64,000 bases of DNA from an alpha proteobacterium U9-1i (GCA_000974665.1 BBSY01000003.1:1205001-1269000); one strand, 5' to 3'; positions 32,398 through 41,876 are shown, counted from the first letter of the stretch. Notes: generated by a model not told the origin, from the letters alone. Made by a program: numbers and translations.

Positions 32398-33171
32398 TTA
32401 GGCCGGCTTGCGGAAGCGCATCATGAATTGATCGGTCTGGCCGCGAATGGCCGGATCGAACACGCTGTTGGTGCGGGTGTCTGCAGGATTGCGCAAGGCG
32501 TCGCTCTCACCATCGAACACGAAGCCAGCCGCTTCCACTTCAGTACGGACCGCGGCTTGATCGATGCGGTGGATGACAGCGTCGCCACCCGTTGCGATCG
32601 GCGTGCCGGCCACGGCGCTGTGGTCGATGATCACGTAAAGCCCGCCCGGCTTCAGCGCGGCGAACGCGCTCGCGTTCATCGCAGCACGGTCGCCAAGCCC
32701 ATACTCGGTGATCGCCATGTCATGATAGTTCTGCGCCGTGAATACGACGTCGAGCGGCTCCGGGAACGACAGCGCGTCGTAGGGGGAACGCGCCATCGTC
32801 GCGTTCGTGTATTGCGCCGCGACAGCGATGACTGGCGTTTCGAACTCACCGGCGACGCCGTCAGCGCGGATTTGAGGATACACGTGGCCTTCGTCGCCAA
32901 CGGCTACGGCGAACAAGCGGGTGAAATAGCCGCCGCCCGGAAAAATCTCGCCGACGCGCGCACCGGGGGTGACGTTAGCGAACGCGAGGGTTTCGGCGGG
33001 GTGCCGGTTGGCGTCGCGGGCGACGTCCTCCGCCGGGCGGCGCGAATCCGCAATGGCCGCGACGATATTCGGCGCGTCAGCGGTCAGCGCGGCGGGCGCC
33101 GGCGGTTCAGGCTGTGTGGTGGGGCCGCAAGCGGCGACGGCCAGTGCGGCGGCAAACAAAATGCGTTTCAT
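32398..33171 (-). CDS. Class I SAM methyltransferase-fold protein with lipoprotein signal (paralogue)
   Basis: A 257-residue paralogue of the 30.5 kb protein. It has a lipoprotein signal (MKRILFAAALAVAACGP), then motif I here as EIFPGGGYFTRLFAVAVGDE, where the family acidic-Gly start (DIGPGGG) has become EIFPGGG. The remaining DVVFTAQNYHDMAI, LKPGGLYVIIDHSAV and VRTEVEAAGFVFDGES are shared. Both end in almost the same RFRKPA. The changed motif I may affect SAM binding. The ATG after GGAGGA is chosen. Confidence 0.82.
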   Translation of the reverse strand: MKRILFAAALAVAACGPTTQPEPPAPAALTADAPNIVAAIADSRRPAEDVARDANRHPAETLAFANVTPGARVGEIFPGGGYFTRLFAVAVGDEGHVYPQIRADGVAGEFETPVIAVAAQYTNATMARSPYDALSFPEPLDVVFTAQNYHDMAITEYGLGDRAAMNASAFAALKPGGLYVIIDHSAVAGTPIATGGDAVIHRIDQAAVRTEVEAAGFVFDGESDALRNPADTRTNSVFDPAIRGQTDQFMMRFRKPA

Positions 33172-33317
33172 CGGGTGTCCTCCCGCGCGCGGTTTAGCGC
33201 CAGCGCGGATAAGCGTCGCTCGCGGCGCGACGAACGACACTCACAAACCCGTCATTCAGGCCATAGCGGCCCGAGTGCGGCGCGTTTAGCGTGGCGCAAT
33301 ATTCACTTGGAGCCGCA

Positions 33318-33674
33318 ATGCCGTCCTTTCTGACCTCGCCTCAAGTCGCGCCCATCCTGATGCTTGCGGCGTCCAACATCTTCATGACGGCGGCCTGGTA
33401 CGGGCACCTCAAATTTCGATCGACGCCGCTTCTGATTGCCATTGTCGCGTCCTGGGGCATCGCCTTCGTGGAATATTGCCTCGCCGTGCCCGCCAACCGG
33501 ATTGGCCGCGCGGTGTATTCCACCGCCGAACTCAAGACGATGCAGGAGGTAATCACGCTTGTCGTGTTCGTCGCCTTCTCGTGGCTGTTCCTGAAAGAGC
33601 CGCTAGGCTGGAACCACGCTCTGGGCTTCACGCTCATCGGCGCGGGCGCAGCGGCGATCTTTCTGCTGAAGTGA
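33318..33674 (+). CDS. DUF486 family small membrane protein
   Basis: A 118-residue protein with four membrane helices. ILMLAASNIFMTAAWYGHLK, AIVASWGIAFVEYCLAVPAN (with RIG after it) and TLIGAGAAAIFLLK fit the DUF486 family, which resembles the small drug/metabolite transporters. Role unknown. The internal ATG is preferred over an in-frame start nine codons earlier because it matches the family length. Its stop is immediately adjacent to the stop of the next, convergent gene. Confidence 0.88.
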   Translation: MPSFLTSPQVAPILMLAASNIFMTAAWYGHLKFRSTPLLIAIVASWGIAFVEYCLAVPANRIGRAVYSTAELKTMQEVITLVVFVAFSWLFLKEPLGWNHALGFTLIGAGAAAIFLLK

Positions 33675-34121
33675 TTAGCCCGGCGGTTTGAAGCTCCACA
33701 AAAACCAAGGCGCCGCGATCGCCAGCGCCATGCCGGCCTCCGCGCATGCCGAGAGCATGTTCCACCGCGTGCGCGTCGCGTCGCGCCACATGGAAAGCGC
33801 GCGCCCACCGCACGCCCCCGCCCAAGCGGCCGCGAGCACAGCAGCGGCGCCTGCAGCGTAGAGGCCGAAGATGAACTCGCCGCCAAGTATCCATTTCAGC
33901 GTGATCAGGAGGGCAGCCGCGTGCGACGCCGCGAAAACGCCGCCATAGGTTGCGCGGAACTCCGCGAAGCCGCCGCCCCGCTCGTCTGGCTTCAAGCGCA
34001 CGAAACGCGCCGCCCAGCGCGGATCGACCAAAGCGCGCGCGCCCAAACAAACGCCAGCCAGCAGAGCGATCGCGTTGAGAGACCAAGCAAGCAGCGCGAG
34101 ATCAAATCCCGCGCGCCACAT
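33675..34121 (-). CDS. Hypothetical membrane protein, four helices
   Basis: A 148-residue inner-membrane protein with about four hydrophobic segments and the block FAEFRATYGGVFAASHAAAL, which is somewhat like DUF4345-type proteins (typical RAxYGG motif). I am unsure of that assignment. The ATG overlaps the stop of the acyl-CoA dehydrogenase by one base (TGATG), so it is translated from the same message. Confidence 0.7.
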   Translation of the reverse strand: MWRAGFDLALLAWSLNAIALLAGVCLGARALVDPRWAARFVRLKPDERGGGFAEFRATYGGVFAASHAAALLITLKWILGGEFIFGLYAAGAAAVLAAAWAGACGGRALSMWRDATRTRWNMLSACAEAGMALAIAAPWFLWSFKPPG

Positions 34122-35407
34122 CAACGCATGCCCGGCAGACTCACGCCGTCATCCTTGCCCCGCCGACCAGTCCACCCATGTTTGGCCAGTTCGTCGCGGG
34201 CGATCGAGCGGCAATGCACTTCGTCCGGCCCGTCCGCCAGACGCAGCGTGCGAATGCCGGCATAGGATTTGGCGAGACCGAAATCTTGGCAGACGCCGGC
34301 GCCGCCGTGCGCTTGGATCGCGTCATCGATGATCTTCAACGCCATGCGCGGTGCGGCCACCTTGATCATGGCGATTTCGTTCTTGGCCACCTTGTTGCCG
34401 GCGACATCCATCATGTAAGCGGCCTTGAGGCAAAGCAGCCGCGTCATCTCGATGTCGATGCGGGCTTCGGCGATGCGCTGCTCCCACACCGAATGCTCGG
34501 CGATCGCCTTGCCGAAGGCGACGCGCGTGGTGATGCGCTTGCACAAAGCTTCGAGCGCCGCCTCCGCCGCGCCGATCGTGCGCATGCAATGGTGGATACG
34601 GCCTGGGCCCAATCGGCCCTGCGCAATTTCAAAGCCACGGCCTTCGCCGAGCAAGATGTTCTCCGCCGGCACGCGCACGTCTTTGAGTTCGATTTCCATA
34701 TGGCCGTGCGGGGCGTCGTCGTAGCCAAACACAGTCAACGGCCGCAGAATGTTCACGCCTTTGGCGTCCAGCGGCAGCAGGATTTGGCTTTGCTGGCTGT
34801 GCTTCGGGTTGCCCGGATTGGTCTTGCCCATCAGGATCGCGATCTTGCAGCGCGGGTCGCCGGCGCCGGACGACCACCATTTGCGGCCGTTGATCACGTA
34901 CTCGTCGCCGTCGCGCTTGATCTCGCACTGGATGTTCGTCGCGTCCGACGAGGCGACGGCCGGCTCTGTCATCAGGAATGCAGAGCGGATCTCGCCGTTC
35001 ATCAGCGGCGTCAGCCATTTGTCCTTCTGGGCGCGCGTGGCGTAGCGCTCGAACACTTCCATGTTCCCAGTGTCAGGCGCTGAGCAATTGAACACTTCCG
35101 ACGCGAACTGAACGCGCCCCATCAATTCCGCCAGCGGCGCGTATTCCAGATTGGTCAGCCCCGGCCCTTCGAACGTGAAAGTGTCGTCGATCTTGGCATG
35201 CCCGCTCGATGGCGGGATGAACATGTTCCACAGGCCCTCAGCCTTGGCCTTCGCCTTCAGGTCTTCCAACACCGGCAGCACCTTCCAGCGTCCGCCTTCC
35301 TTCTGCTGGGCCTCGTATGTCGGCACGGCGGGATAGATGTGCGCGTCCATGAAGCGGCTCACACGGTCGATCCAGGATTTGGTTTTGTCGGAATGTTCGA
35401 AATACAT
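34121..35407 (-). CDS. Acyl-CoA dehydrogenase
   Basis: A 428-residue flavoprotein of the longer (ACAD10/11-like) acyl-CoA dehydrogenase type. Motifs: [20 protein letters not shown] (FAD/substrate loop), [39 protein letters not shown], and [20 protein letters not shown] near the C terminus, then [16 protein letters not shown]. It performs the first step of beta-oxidation of a medium or unusual acyl-CoA; chain length cannot be assigned. A small membrane gene is coupled at its end. Confidence 0.93.
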   Translation of the reverse strand: MYFEHSDKTKSWIDRVSRFMDAHIYPAVPTYEAQQKEGGRWKVLPVLEDLKAKAKAEGLWNMFIPPSSGHAKIDDTFTFEGPGLTNLEYAPLAELMGRVQFASEVFNCSAPDTGNMEVFERYATRAQKDKWLTPLMNGEIRSAFLMTEPAVASSDATNIQCEIKRDGDEYVINGRKWWSSGAGDPRCKIAILMGKTNPGNPKHSQQSQILLPLDAKGVNILRPLTVFGYDDAPHGHMEIELKDVRVPAENILLGEGRGFEIAQGRLGPGRIHHCMRTIGAAEAALEALCKRITTRVAFGKAIAEHSVWEQRIAEARIDIEMTRLLCLKAAYMMDVAGNKVAKNEIAMIKVAAPRMALKIIDDAIQAHGGAGVCQDFGLAKSYAGIRTLRLADGPDEVHCRSIARDELAKHGWTGRRGKDDGVSLPGMR

Positions 35408-35512
35408 GTTGATCCTCCCGGGGCTCGCCGCGCCTTTGCGGCCACGCTAAAGCTCCGGCTCACAAGGGGCAACGCAGGTTGTGACGCTTGCCGCTACGAA
35501 ACGGGATCTTTG

Positions 35513-36097
35513 ATGAAGCTCGAATACCGGACGCTCGCGAACAAGTGGGTGAGCCTTGAGCCCCTGGAGGAGCGCCATAAACCCGACCTCGACCAAGCGA
35601 TCGGCGATCCACTCGACACGCTGAAGTTCAGCCCCAACCCGCAGCTCTACCATGACGGCCTCGGCGCCATGATCGATTGGCAGCGCGAACAGGGCGAGGC
35701 CGGCCGCTGGCAACCCTACGCCGTCGTCGCGAACGGCCGGGCCGTGGGGCAAACCAGCTTCATCAATCCTCGCGAATATGATCGCGGCGTCGAAATTGGC
35801 GGTACCTGGTACGCGGCGTCCTTCCGCGGCACGCCAATCAACCCTTCCTGCAAACTCTTGCTGATGACGCACGCTTTCGATGGCGGCGCTGAGCGTGTCG
35901 AGCTGAAAACCGATTCCGAGAATTCGCACTCGCGCGCCGCCATCCTCAAACTCGGCGCGCAATTCGAAGGCATTCACCGCCACCACATGCGCCGCCCCTG
36001 GGGCGGCTGGCGAGACACCGCCTGGTATTCCGTGCTGCGTGAAGAATGGCCGGCGGTTCGCGCAAAGCTTGAAGCGCGGCTCGCGGCGTTCGATTGA
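35513..36097 (+). CDS. GNAT family acetyltransferase (RimJ/RimL-like)
   Basis: A 194-residue acetyltransferase of the RimJ/RimL-like GNAT_3 type. It begins LEYRTLANKWVSLEPLEERH, has VGQTSFINPREYDRGVEIGG and then GTWYAASFRGTPIN and AERVELKTDSENSHSRAAIL, followed by LGAQFEGIHRHHM, the standard order. Probable target is a protein or small-molecule amine, unknown. The chosen ATG sits in the correct frame after a short intergenic region; longer frames upstream overlap the divergent gene. The stop overlaps the next start by one base. Confidence 0.85.
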   Translation: MKLEYRTLANKWVSLEPLEERHKPDLDQAIGDPLDTLKFSPNPQLYHDGLGAMIDWQREQGEAGRWQPYAVVANGRAVGQTSFINPREYDRGVEIGGTWYAASFRGTPINPSCKLLLMTHAFDGGAERVELKTDSENSHSRAAILKLGAQFEGIHRHHMRRPWGGWRDTAWYSVLREEWPAVRAKLEARLAAFD

Positions 36098-36861
36098 TGG
36101 CGCTCAACATAGCGCTCCTCGCCGTCGTGTTGATCACGGCGACGGTGTCGGGCGTGTTCGGCATGGCCGGCGGGCTCATGCTGATGGGCGCGCTGACGCT
36201 GGCGATGCCAGTGTCGGCGGCGATGGTGACGCACGGAGCTGTCCAGTTCGTGTCGAACGGCTGGCGCGCCGTGCTCCACCGCAAACACATCGCCTGGCGA
36301 ATCATCGGCTTCTACGCCATCGGCTCGGGAATAGCGGCGCTGGCGCTTGGCTTCCTCACCTATAGCCCCACCAAGGCTTGGGTGTATCTGATGTTGGGCC
36401 TTGTGCCGGCGCTGGCTTGGCTTCCGAAGCAAGCTTTCCATCTCGACGCGGCGAAATCCGCGCACGCCATCGCTTGTGGCATCAGCGTCAGCGGCCTAAA
36501 TGTTATCGCCGGCGTGTCCGGTCCGTTGCTCGACGTCTTCTTCGTGCGCACCGCGCTCACGCGCCACCAGATCGTCGCCACCAAAGCCGCGACGCAGGCG
36601 TTCAGCCACACCATCAAGATAGCGTTCTACGGCGCACCTCTACTCGCAGCCGAAACGACAGGCTTGCCGCCCTGGTGGTTTTTCGCGATCGCAACGCCGC
36701 TCGCGATGCTGGGCGCCGTTGTTGGCGGGCGCATCTTGGATAAATTCAGTGACGCGGGCTTTCAGCGTTGGACGCGGTGGATTGTGACCGCCTTAGGCCT
36801 CATCTATCTGATTCAAGCCGCGCAATTGTTCGCAGCCGGCGCAGTCGTTGCGCCGACGTAA
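36097..36861 (+). CDS. TSUP (TauE/SafE) family permease
   Basis: A 254-residue membrane protein of about eight helices. The family pattern is the two half-repeats beginning TVSGVFGMAGGLMLMGALTL and VIAGVSGPLLDVFFVRTALT, the latter followed by ATKAATQAFSHTIKI. TSUP proteins move sulfite, organosulfonates or other anions; the substrate here is open. It is coupled to the GNAT gene by a TGATG overlap. After it, a GTTAAC half-site precedes tipF. Confidence 0.88.
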   Translation: MALNIALLAVVLITATVSGVFGMAGGLMLMGALTLAMPVSAAMVTHGAVQFVSNGWRAVLHRKHIAWRIIGFYAIGSGIAALALGFLTYSPTKAWVYLMLGLVPALAWLPKQAFHLDAAKSAHAIACGISVSGLNVIAGVSGPLLDVFFVRTALTRHQIVATKAATQAFSHTIKIAFYGAPLLAAETTGLPPWWFFAIATPLAMLGAVVGGRILDKFSDAGFQRWTRWIVTALGLIYLIQAAQLFAAGAVVAPT

Positions 36862-36942
36862 CGCCAACATCGCCGTCAGGTTGATACTCCGTTAACCGGC
36901 CAGTCCGTGAGATGGTGCGGAACGGATTCGGGACGGCAAATA

Positions 36943-38235
36943 ATGCCTATCATTACGCACGCCTTGCTCTACGCCGGCTACGCGCTCGTCTCGCTGACGA
37001 TCGGGGCCGCGCTCAATCAATTCGGCGAAGACATCGGCTCGGCCTTCCTTGGCGGCATCGCGTTGTTCTCAGCCTGCGCCGTGACGCATGCCGGCATTTC
37101 CGCGAGCTTCGCGGCGGGCAAGGCCGGCGGCGCCGAGCGCCGCATCAAAGCGGACATGGAGAAGCTACGCATCGCCCACCGTGAGGTATTGGCCGACATC
37201 GACGCCGTGCAGGCCCGCATCGACAACGTCGAAGCCAACGCCGCATTCAGTGCGCCGGTGCGCGCGCCCGAACTGCCGGCGCCAGCGCCCGCGCAAAGCA
37301 CCGAACTTTCCTTGATCAACCAGATCGTCGAAAAGCTGGGCGCTGCCGTAGATGCGCGCATCCAGCATATTTCCGGCGCCGGCAACGTCGCGCCGCTCAA
37401 TCCGGCTGGCGCGCGCGGCCCGATGGATCTCGTACGCGACGCCATCCTGGAGAATCGCGTCGAGCTGCACCTGCAGCCGATCGTGCAATTGCCTCAGCGC
37501 AAGACCGCTTATTACGAGGGCTTCACGCGCCTCAAGGATGCAAGCGGCCGCCTGATCCTTCCGCAAGAATTCATTCCCGCTGCCGAGCAAGCGGGCCTGA
37601 TGTCCACCATCGACAACGTATTGACGTTCCGCTGCGTACAGATCGTGCGCAAGCTGATGAAGCAGGATCGCCGCGTCGGCATCTTCTGCAACATCAGCCC
37701 CACGGCATTGTCGGACGAACAATTCTTTCCGCAATTCCTCGACTTCATGCGCGAGAACCGCGACCTCGCGGGCAGCGTGATCTTCGAGATCCCACAGGCT
37801 TCCTACGAAACGCGCACGTCGATTGAAGCCCGCGCAATGTCGAAGCTCGTTGACCTCGGCTTCCGTTTCTCGATCGACAAGGTCACCTCAACCGAGATTG
37901 ACCTCGCCGACCTCGAACGCTCCGGCGTGCGGTACGTGAAGATCGGCGCGCGCTTGATGACAGAGCAGATCAACCGTCAGGGCCTGCGCCCCAAGAGCGC
38001 GATCACACGGGAAATCTCCGCCACGGACGTGGCCGCGGTGTTCGCGCGCTACGGCGTGGATATTATCGCCGAACGCATCGAGAGCGAAGATCTCGTGCTG
38101 GAGGCGCTGGATCTCGATATTCCTTATGGCCAGGGCCACCTCTTCGGCTTGCCGCGGGCCATCAAGGAAAGCCTGATGGAAGAGACCGCGCCACCGCGCG
38201 ACTTCCTGATGCGTAACAATGGCCGGGTAGCCTAG
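36943..38235 (+). CDS. tipF: TipF-like degenerate EAL-domain protein (c-di-GMP effector)
   Basis: A 430-residue protein with two N-terminal membrane helices (about 8-27 and 34-56), a coiled-coil (about 62-100), a Pro/Ala linker, and an EAL domain (about 160-410). The catalytic residues are altered: the EAL triplet is EGF (residues 192-194), the DDFG loop is DKVTS (312-316) and the KxD motif ends in Gly (KIG, 333-335). Asn250, Glu282 and Gln397 positions remain. This is the layout of Caulobacter TipF, which binds c-di-GMP without hydrolysing it and places the flagellum at the new pole. The assignment rests on architecture and neighbours. Confidence 0.78.
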   Translation: MPIITHALLYAGYALVSLTIGAALNQFGEDIGSAFLGGIALFSACAVTHAGISASFAAGKAGGAERRIKADMEKLRIAHREVLADIDAVQARIDNVEANAAFSAPVRAPELPAPAPAQSTELSLINQIVEKLGAAVDARIQHISGAGNVAPLNPAGARGPMDLVRDAILENRVELHLQPIVQLPQRKTAYYEGFTRLKDASGRLILPQEFIPAAEQAGLMSTIDNVLTFRCVQIVRKLMKQDRRVGIFCNISPTALSDEQFFPQFLDFMRENRDLAGSVIFEIPQASYETRTSIEARAMSKLVDLGFRFSIDKVTSTEIDLADLERSGVRYVKIGARLMTEQINRQGLRPKSAITREISATDVAAVFARYGVDIIAERIESEDLVLEALDLDIPYGQGHLFGLPRAIKESLMEETAPPRDFLMRNNGRVA

Positions 38236-38261
38236 GCGCACCCACGCGCTACACTGCGCGC

Positions 38262-38597
38262 ATGAAATGGGAAGAGTTCGTAGCACTGGCGCTTGAGCTG
38301 CCGGAGGTAGAGGAAAGCGCCTCTTACGGCCGCCCGGCGATCAAGGTGCGCGGCAAGCTCATGGCCGGCCACAACACCAAGGAAAAGGCGTTCGTGCTTC
38401 GGCTCGCATCGGTGGAAGAGCAAGCATTTCTCTGCGAAATGGCGCCGACGATCTACTACATCACCGCCCATTACAGGAATTATCCCGCCGTGTTGGCCAG
38501 GCCAGGCAAGCTCACAAAAAAGGAAGCGCGCGGGCGGCTTGAGAAGGCATGGCGTATCCAAGCGCCGAAATCGCTGGTGAAGGCCTTCGACGCTTGA
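38262..38597 (+). CDS. MmcQ/YjbR family protein
   Basis: A 111-residue protein of the MmcQ/YjbR fold (double-wing, CyaY-like), with the pattern LPEVEESASYGRPAIKVRGK near the N terminus and LTKKEARGRLEKAWRIQAPK at the C terminus. Members are called putative DNA-binding proteins on structural grounds only. It lies between tipF and the kinase gene on the same strand, 26 and 31 bp away. Confidence 0.85.
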   Translation: MKWEEFVALALELPEVEESASYGRPAIKVRGKLMAGHNTKEKAFVLRLASVEEQAFLCEMAPTIYYITAHYRNYPAVLARPGKLTKKEARGRLEKAWRIQAPKSLVKAFDA

Positions 38598-38628
38598 TCT
38601 TGGCCGCGTGCCGTGCTGCGAAGCGCGT

Positions 38629-39246
38629 GTGACACGGATTATCGCAATTTCCGGAGGCTCCGGCGCGGGCAAGACCACCATCGCGCGCGCCCTGGCGCGG
38701 GCTTTGGGCGGCGCTGTGGTCATCGCCGAAGACGACTACTATCGCTGCTCCACCAGCATCGACGGCTTTGACGCCACCACCCACAATTTTGACGCGCCCG
38801 CCGCCAAGGACGCCGCTTTGATGCGCGCGCACTTGGCGCTGGCGCGCGACGGCCAAGGCTTCGACAAACCGCTCTACGATATGGTCACCCACACGCGCCG
38901 CAACGAAACCGAGCGCGTGGAGCCAGGCGATACGCTCATCCTCGAAGGCATCCTCGCTCTCGCCTTCCCTGAATTGCGTCCATTGTTCGATCTGGCGGTG
39001 TACGTCGAGGCTGAAGAAGGCGTCCGTCTTGGTCGACGCATGATCCGCGACGTTGAATCGCGCGGGCGGACATTGCGCTCCGTGTTCCATCAATTCTACG
39101 ACACGGTGCAGCCCATGCACGCGGCATACGTCGCACCGCAGCGCGACGTCGCAGACCTCGTGCTCCACTGCCCCGCCTTTGCAGGGCCTGAGCATGCGGA
39201 AGAAAACGCCGCGCGCATCGTCGCGCACCTAAAGGACCTTGCGTGA
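38629..39246 (+). CDS. Uridine kinase-like P-loop kinase
   Basis: A 205-residue P-loop kinase of the uridine kinase/phosphoribulokinase family. The Walker A motif GGSGAGKTT is at residues 9-17, then the EDDYYR motif that in uridine kinases binds the base and ribose, and ILEGILAL. The region after it is shortened. Nucleoside phosphorylation is likely, but pantothenate or other small-alcohol kinases of the same fold are possible. The GTG start before TRIIAISGG is chosen; another GTG seven codons upstream is possible. The stop overlaps the next start (GTGA). Confidence 0.8.
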   Translation: MTRIIAISGGSGAGKTTIARALARALGGAVVIAEDDYYRCSTSIDGFDATTHNFDAPAAKDAALMRAHLALARDGQGFDKPLYDMVTHTRRNETERVEPGDTLILEGILALAFPELRPLFDLAVYVEAEEGVRLGRRMIRDVESRGRTLRSVFHQFYDTVQPMHAAYVAPQRDVADLVLHCPAFAGPEHAEENAARIVAHLKDLA

Positions 39247-40094
39247 CCCAAATTCTCGATCGCCTTGAATCGCTCGACAGCCAGTACGACGCCGTGTTCT
39301 GCGACGTGTGGGGCGTGATCCACAACGGGCGTCGAATTTTCCCCGACGCCGCGCTCGCATTGAAGCGTTGGCGCGAGGCCGGCAAGCATGTCGTCCTGCT
39401 CACCAACATCCCCAAACCGCGCGGGCCCATCCCCGCGCAACTGGATCGGCTCGGTTATCCGCGCGCCGGCTGGGACGTGATCGTGACGTCGGGTGACGCG
39501 ATCCGCTCCGAACTGGCCGCGCGCGCGCCGGGCCCCATGTACAAGATCGGCCCGCCTGAGGATTCCGCGCTCTGGGAGGGGCTCAGCCTGCAATTCGCGC
39601 CGCTTGAGCAAGCGCGGTTCATTGGCATTTCCGGCCTCAACGATTGGCACGAACAGCTCGAGGTGTACGACGGCGTGCTCGCCGCGGCGAAGGCGCGCGA
39701 TCTCGAAATGCTGAGCGCCAACCCGGATATCGTTGTTCGCGTGGGCGAGGATCTTGTCTGGTGCGCGGGTGCGGTGGCGCAGCGTTACGCAGCACTCGGC
39801 GGGCGTGTCGTCATGGCCGGCAAGCCGCATCCTCCGATCTACGCGCTCGCGCAGAAAGAACTTGAGACACTGGCCGGGCGCACGATCGACAAGTCACGCA
39901 TCTTGGCCATCGGCGATGGCGCGACGACTGACGTGAAAGGCGCGAACGATCAAGGCTTAGACGTGCTCTTTATCGCCAACGGGGTCCATGGCGAGGCACT
40001 GACCAGCAACGGCGTGCTTGACAGTGCGAAGGTTGACGCAGCTTTGGCGGCCGAAGGCGTACGCGCGAATTACGTGATGCGTGACCTCGCCTAA
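39243..40094 (+). CDS. HAD-superfamily hydrolase, subfamily IIA (TIGR01459-like)
   Basis: A 283-residue HAD phosphatase. Motif I DVWGVIHNG lacks the usual DxD because the second Asp becomes Gly-Val, as in this subfamily, followed by motif II LLTNIPKPRG, then MAGKPHPPIYA (Lys) and IGDGATTDVKGA. The protein matches the alphaproteobacterial subset whose substrate is unknown. GTG start, coupled to the upstream kinase. Stop overlap CTAA with the next convergent gene. Confidence 0.88.
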   Translation: MTQILDRLESLDSQYDAVFCDVWGVIHNGRRIFPDAALALKRWREAGKHVVLLTNIPKPRGPIPAQLDRLGYPRAGWDVIVTSGDAIRSELAARAPGPMYKIGPPEDSALWEGLSLQFAPLEQARFIGISGLNDWHEQLEVYDGVLAAAKARDLEMLSANPDIVVRVGEDLVWCAGAVAQRYAALGGRVVMAGKPHPPIYALAQKELETLAGRTIDKSRILAIGDGATTDVKGANDQGLDVLFIANGVHGEALTSNGVLDSAKVDAALAAEGVRANYVMRDLA

Positions 40095-41029
40095 AGTTCA
40101 ACGTCCAACGCGCGAAACCGCGCATCCGCCTGTGAATTGAAACGCTGCGCAAGATCGACGTCGTCGTTGCCCTCGCGGCGATGGCCGCTGCGAATACGCG
40201 CGACGCCGCGCCCGTACAACGCCTCGGCGTTGCCGGGCTCCAGCGCGACCGCCGCCTCGTAAGCGGCGAGCGCCGCCGTCCAATCTTCTTGCTTTAGCGC
40301 CGACATTCCAAGGCACAGGCGCGCTGTCAGCGAACCTGCATCGGTGCGCACGGCCTCTTCCGCATCATTGCGAGCATCGCCCGCGCCCTGCGCTTGCAAC
40401 AAGCGGTTCCAGCACCGGCCGGCCCGCGCTACGGCATTCCCGCTTTCCAAGCTGATCGCGCGGTCAAAATCTTGACGCGCGGGGCCGTATTCCTCGTAGC
40501 CCTGTTTGGTTGCGCCGCGCTGCGCGTAGGCCGCCGCCAGGCGCCCATCGGCGGCGATCGCCGCATCGTAATCTTCCACCGCCCCGGAAATATCGCCCCA
40601 CCGCGCGCGCAGATTGCCGCGCACAAGATGTGCTTGGCCCAGAATCTCGCCGCGCTCGATCACCGCCTCGACCAACGGCTTGGCGGCGTCGAGCTGGCCG
40701 CTATCGATCAGGATCGCCGCCTTGCCGAGTTGGGCAGTGCTTTGCTCCGGCGCTATCGCCAATGCGGCGTTGAAGTCCGCGAGCGCCTGCGTCGGTTGGC
40801 CCGCAGAACGTCGAATGTCGCCGCGGTTCGCCAGCGCCTCAGCGCGCATGGCGTCTTCCAAACCGGCCGTATCAAGCAATTGCGAGCACGCAGCTTCGCG
40901 CGCGGCCGCCTCGCTGCGCTGATCGGCGCACTCAGCGGCAAGCCGCGCGCTGGGGTCTTGCGGCCGTGGCGGTTCACACGCCGCCAGCGCCAGCGTAAGT
41001 CCTGCCCCCAAAAGCCACAAACGCCGCAT
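40091..41029 (-). CDS. TPR-repeat lipoprotein
   Basis: A 312-residue lipoprotein (MRRLWLLGAGLTLALAACEP, lipobox LAAC). The mature part is a run of TPR motifs (for example ALANRGDIRRSAGQPTQALA, AAYAQRGATKQGYEEYGPAR and AEALYGRGVARIRSGH). It should lie in the periplasm facing the outer or inner membrane and act as a scaffold. No partner is evident from neighbours. Confidence 0.85.
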   Translation of the reverse strand: MRRLWLLGAGLTLALAACEPPRPQDPSARLAAECADQRSEAAAREAACSQLLDTAGLEDAMRAEALANRGDIRRSAGQPTQALADFNAALAIAPEQSTAQLGKAAILIDSGQLDAAKPLVEAVIERGEILGQAHLVRGNLRARWGDISGAVEDYDAAIAADGRLAAAYAQRGATKQGYEEYGPARQDFDRAISLESGNAVARAGRCWNRLLQAQGAGDARNDAEEAVRTDAGSLTARLCLGMSALKQEDWTAALAAYEAAVALEPGNAEALYGRGVARIRSGHRREGNDDVDLAQRFNSQADARFRALDVEL

Positions 41030-41105
41030 CTCGCCCTCCTCAACGTCAGCCTGGACCGGCCAGGGCCAGACTGCATAGATAGCCTAGCTAACAGGGAGCA
41101 TCGCG

Positions 41106-41876
41106 ATGGCCAATCTCTTCGACCTTACCGGCAAAACCGCCATCATCACCGGCTCATCACGCGGTATCGGCAAGGCCATTGCGCACCGACTGGCGGATCA
41201 CGGCGCAAACGTTGTGATCTCCTCGCGCAAGCAGGATCAGTGCGAAGAAGCCGCTTCCGAGATCAACGCAGCCGTCGGCCGCACGGCGGCGATCGCTGTC
41301 GCCGCGAACATCGCGGCCAAGGATGCGCTCCAAAATCTGGTCGATCGCACGATGGACGCCTTTGGTCACATCGACATCTGCATCTGCAATGCCGCCTCGA
41401 ATCCATATTTCGGCCCGCTCGGCGGCATCAGCGACGAGCAATTCACCAAGATCCTGCAAAACAACATCATCTCCAACCATTGGCTGATCCAGATGTGTGC
41501 GCCGCAAATGCGCGCGCGTAAGGACGGCGCGGTGATCATCATTTCATCCGTGGGCGGCCTGCGTGGCTCCCCCTTCATCGGCGCATACGACATCTCCAAG
41601 GCCGCCGACATGCAGCTCGCGCGCAACCTCGCCAGCGAGTTCGGGCCGGACAATGTTCGCGTGAACGCCATTGCACCCGGACTCGTGAGAACGGATTTCG
41701 CCAAGGCGCTGTGGGATAACCCGCAGATCCTCCAGCGTTACCTTGAGCGCGCGCCGCTGCGCCGCATCGGCGAGCCCGACGACATCGCCGGCATGGCGGT
41801 GCTGCTCGCCTCACAGGCGGGGGCCTTCATCACGGGTCAGACAATTGTGATCGACGGCGGCCAAACTTCGGTCTGA
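41106..41876 (+). CDS. SDR family oxidoreductase
   Basis: A 256-residue classical SDR. Cofactor motif TGSSRGIGKAIA, then ICNAAS (where NNAG is usual), catalytic Ser in IISSVGGLRG, and YDISKAADMQL (YxxxK with Asp-Ile between). The C-terminal GQTIVIDGGQTSV is typical. The pattern with ICNAASN resembles DHRS4-like carbonyl reductases. Substrate not known. Short spacing from an AACAGGGAGCAT ribosome region. Confidence 0.9.
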   Translation: MANLFDLTGKTAIITGSSRGIGKAIAHRLADHGANVVISSRKQDQCEEAASEINAAVGRTAAIAVAANIAAKDALQNLVDRTMDAFGHIDICICNAASNPYFGPLGGISDEQFTKILQNNIISNHWLIQMCAPQMRARKDGAVIIISSVGGLRGSPFIGAYDISKAADMQLARNLASEFGPDNVRVNAIAPGLVRTDFAKALWDNPQILQRYLERAPLRRIGEPDDIAGMAVLLASQAGAFITGQTIVIDGGQTSV

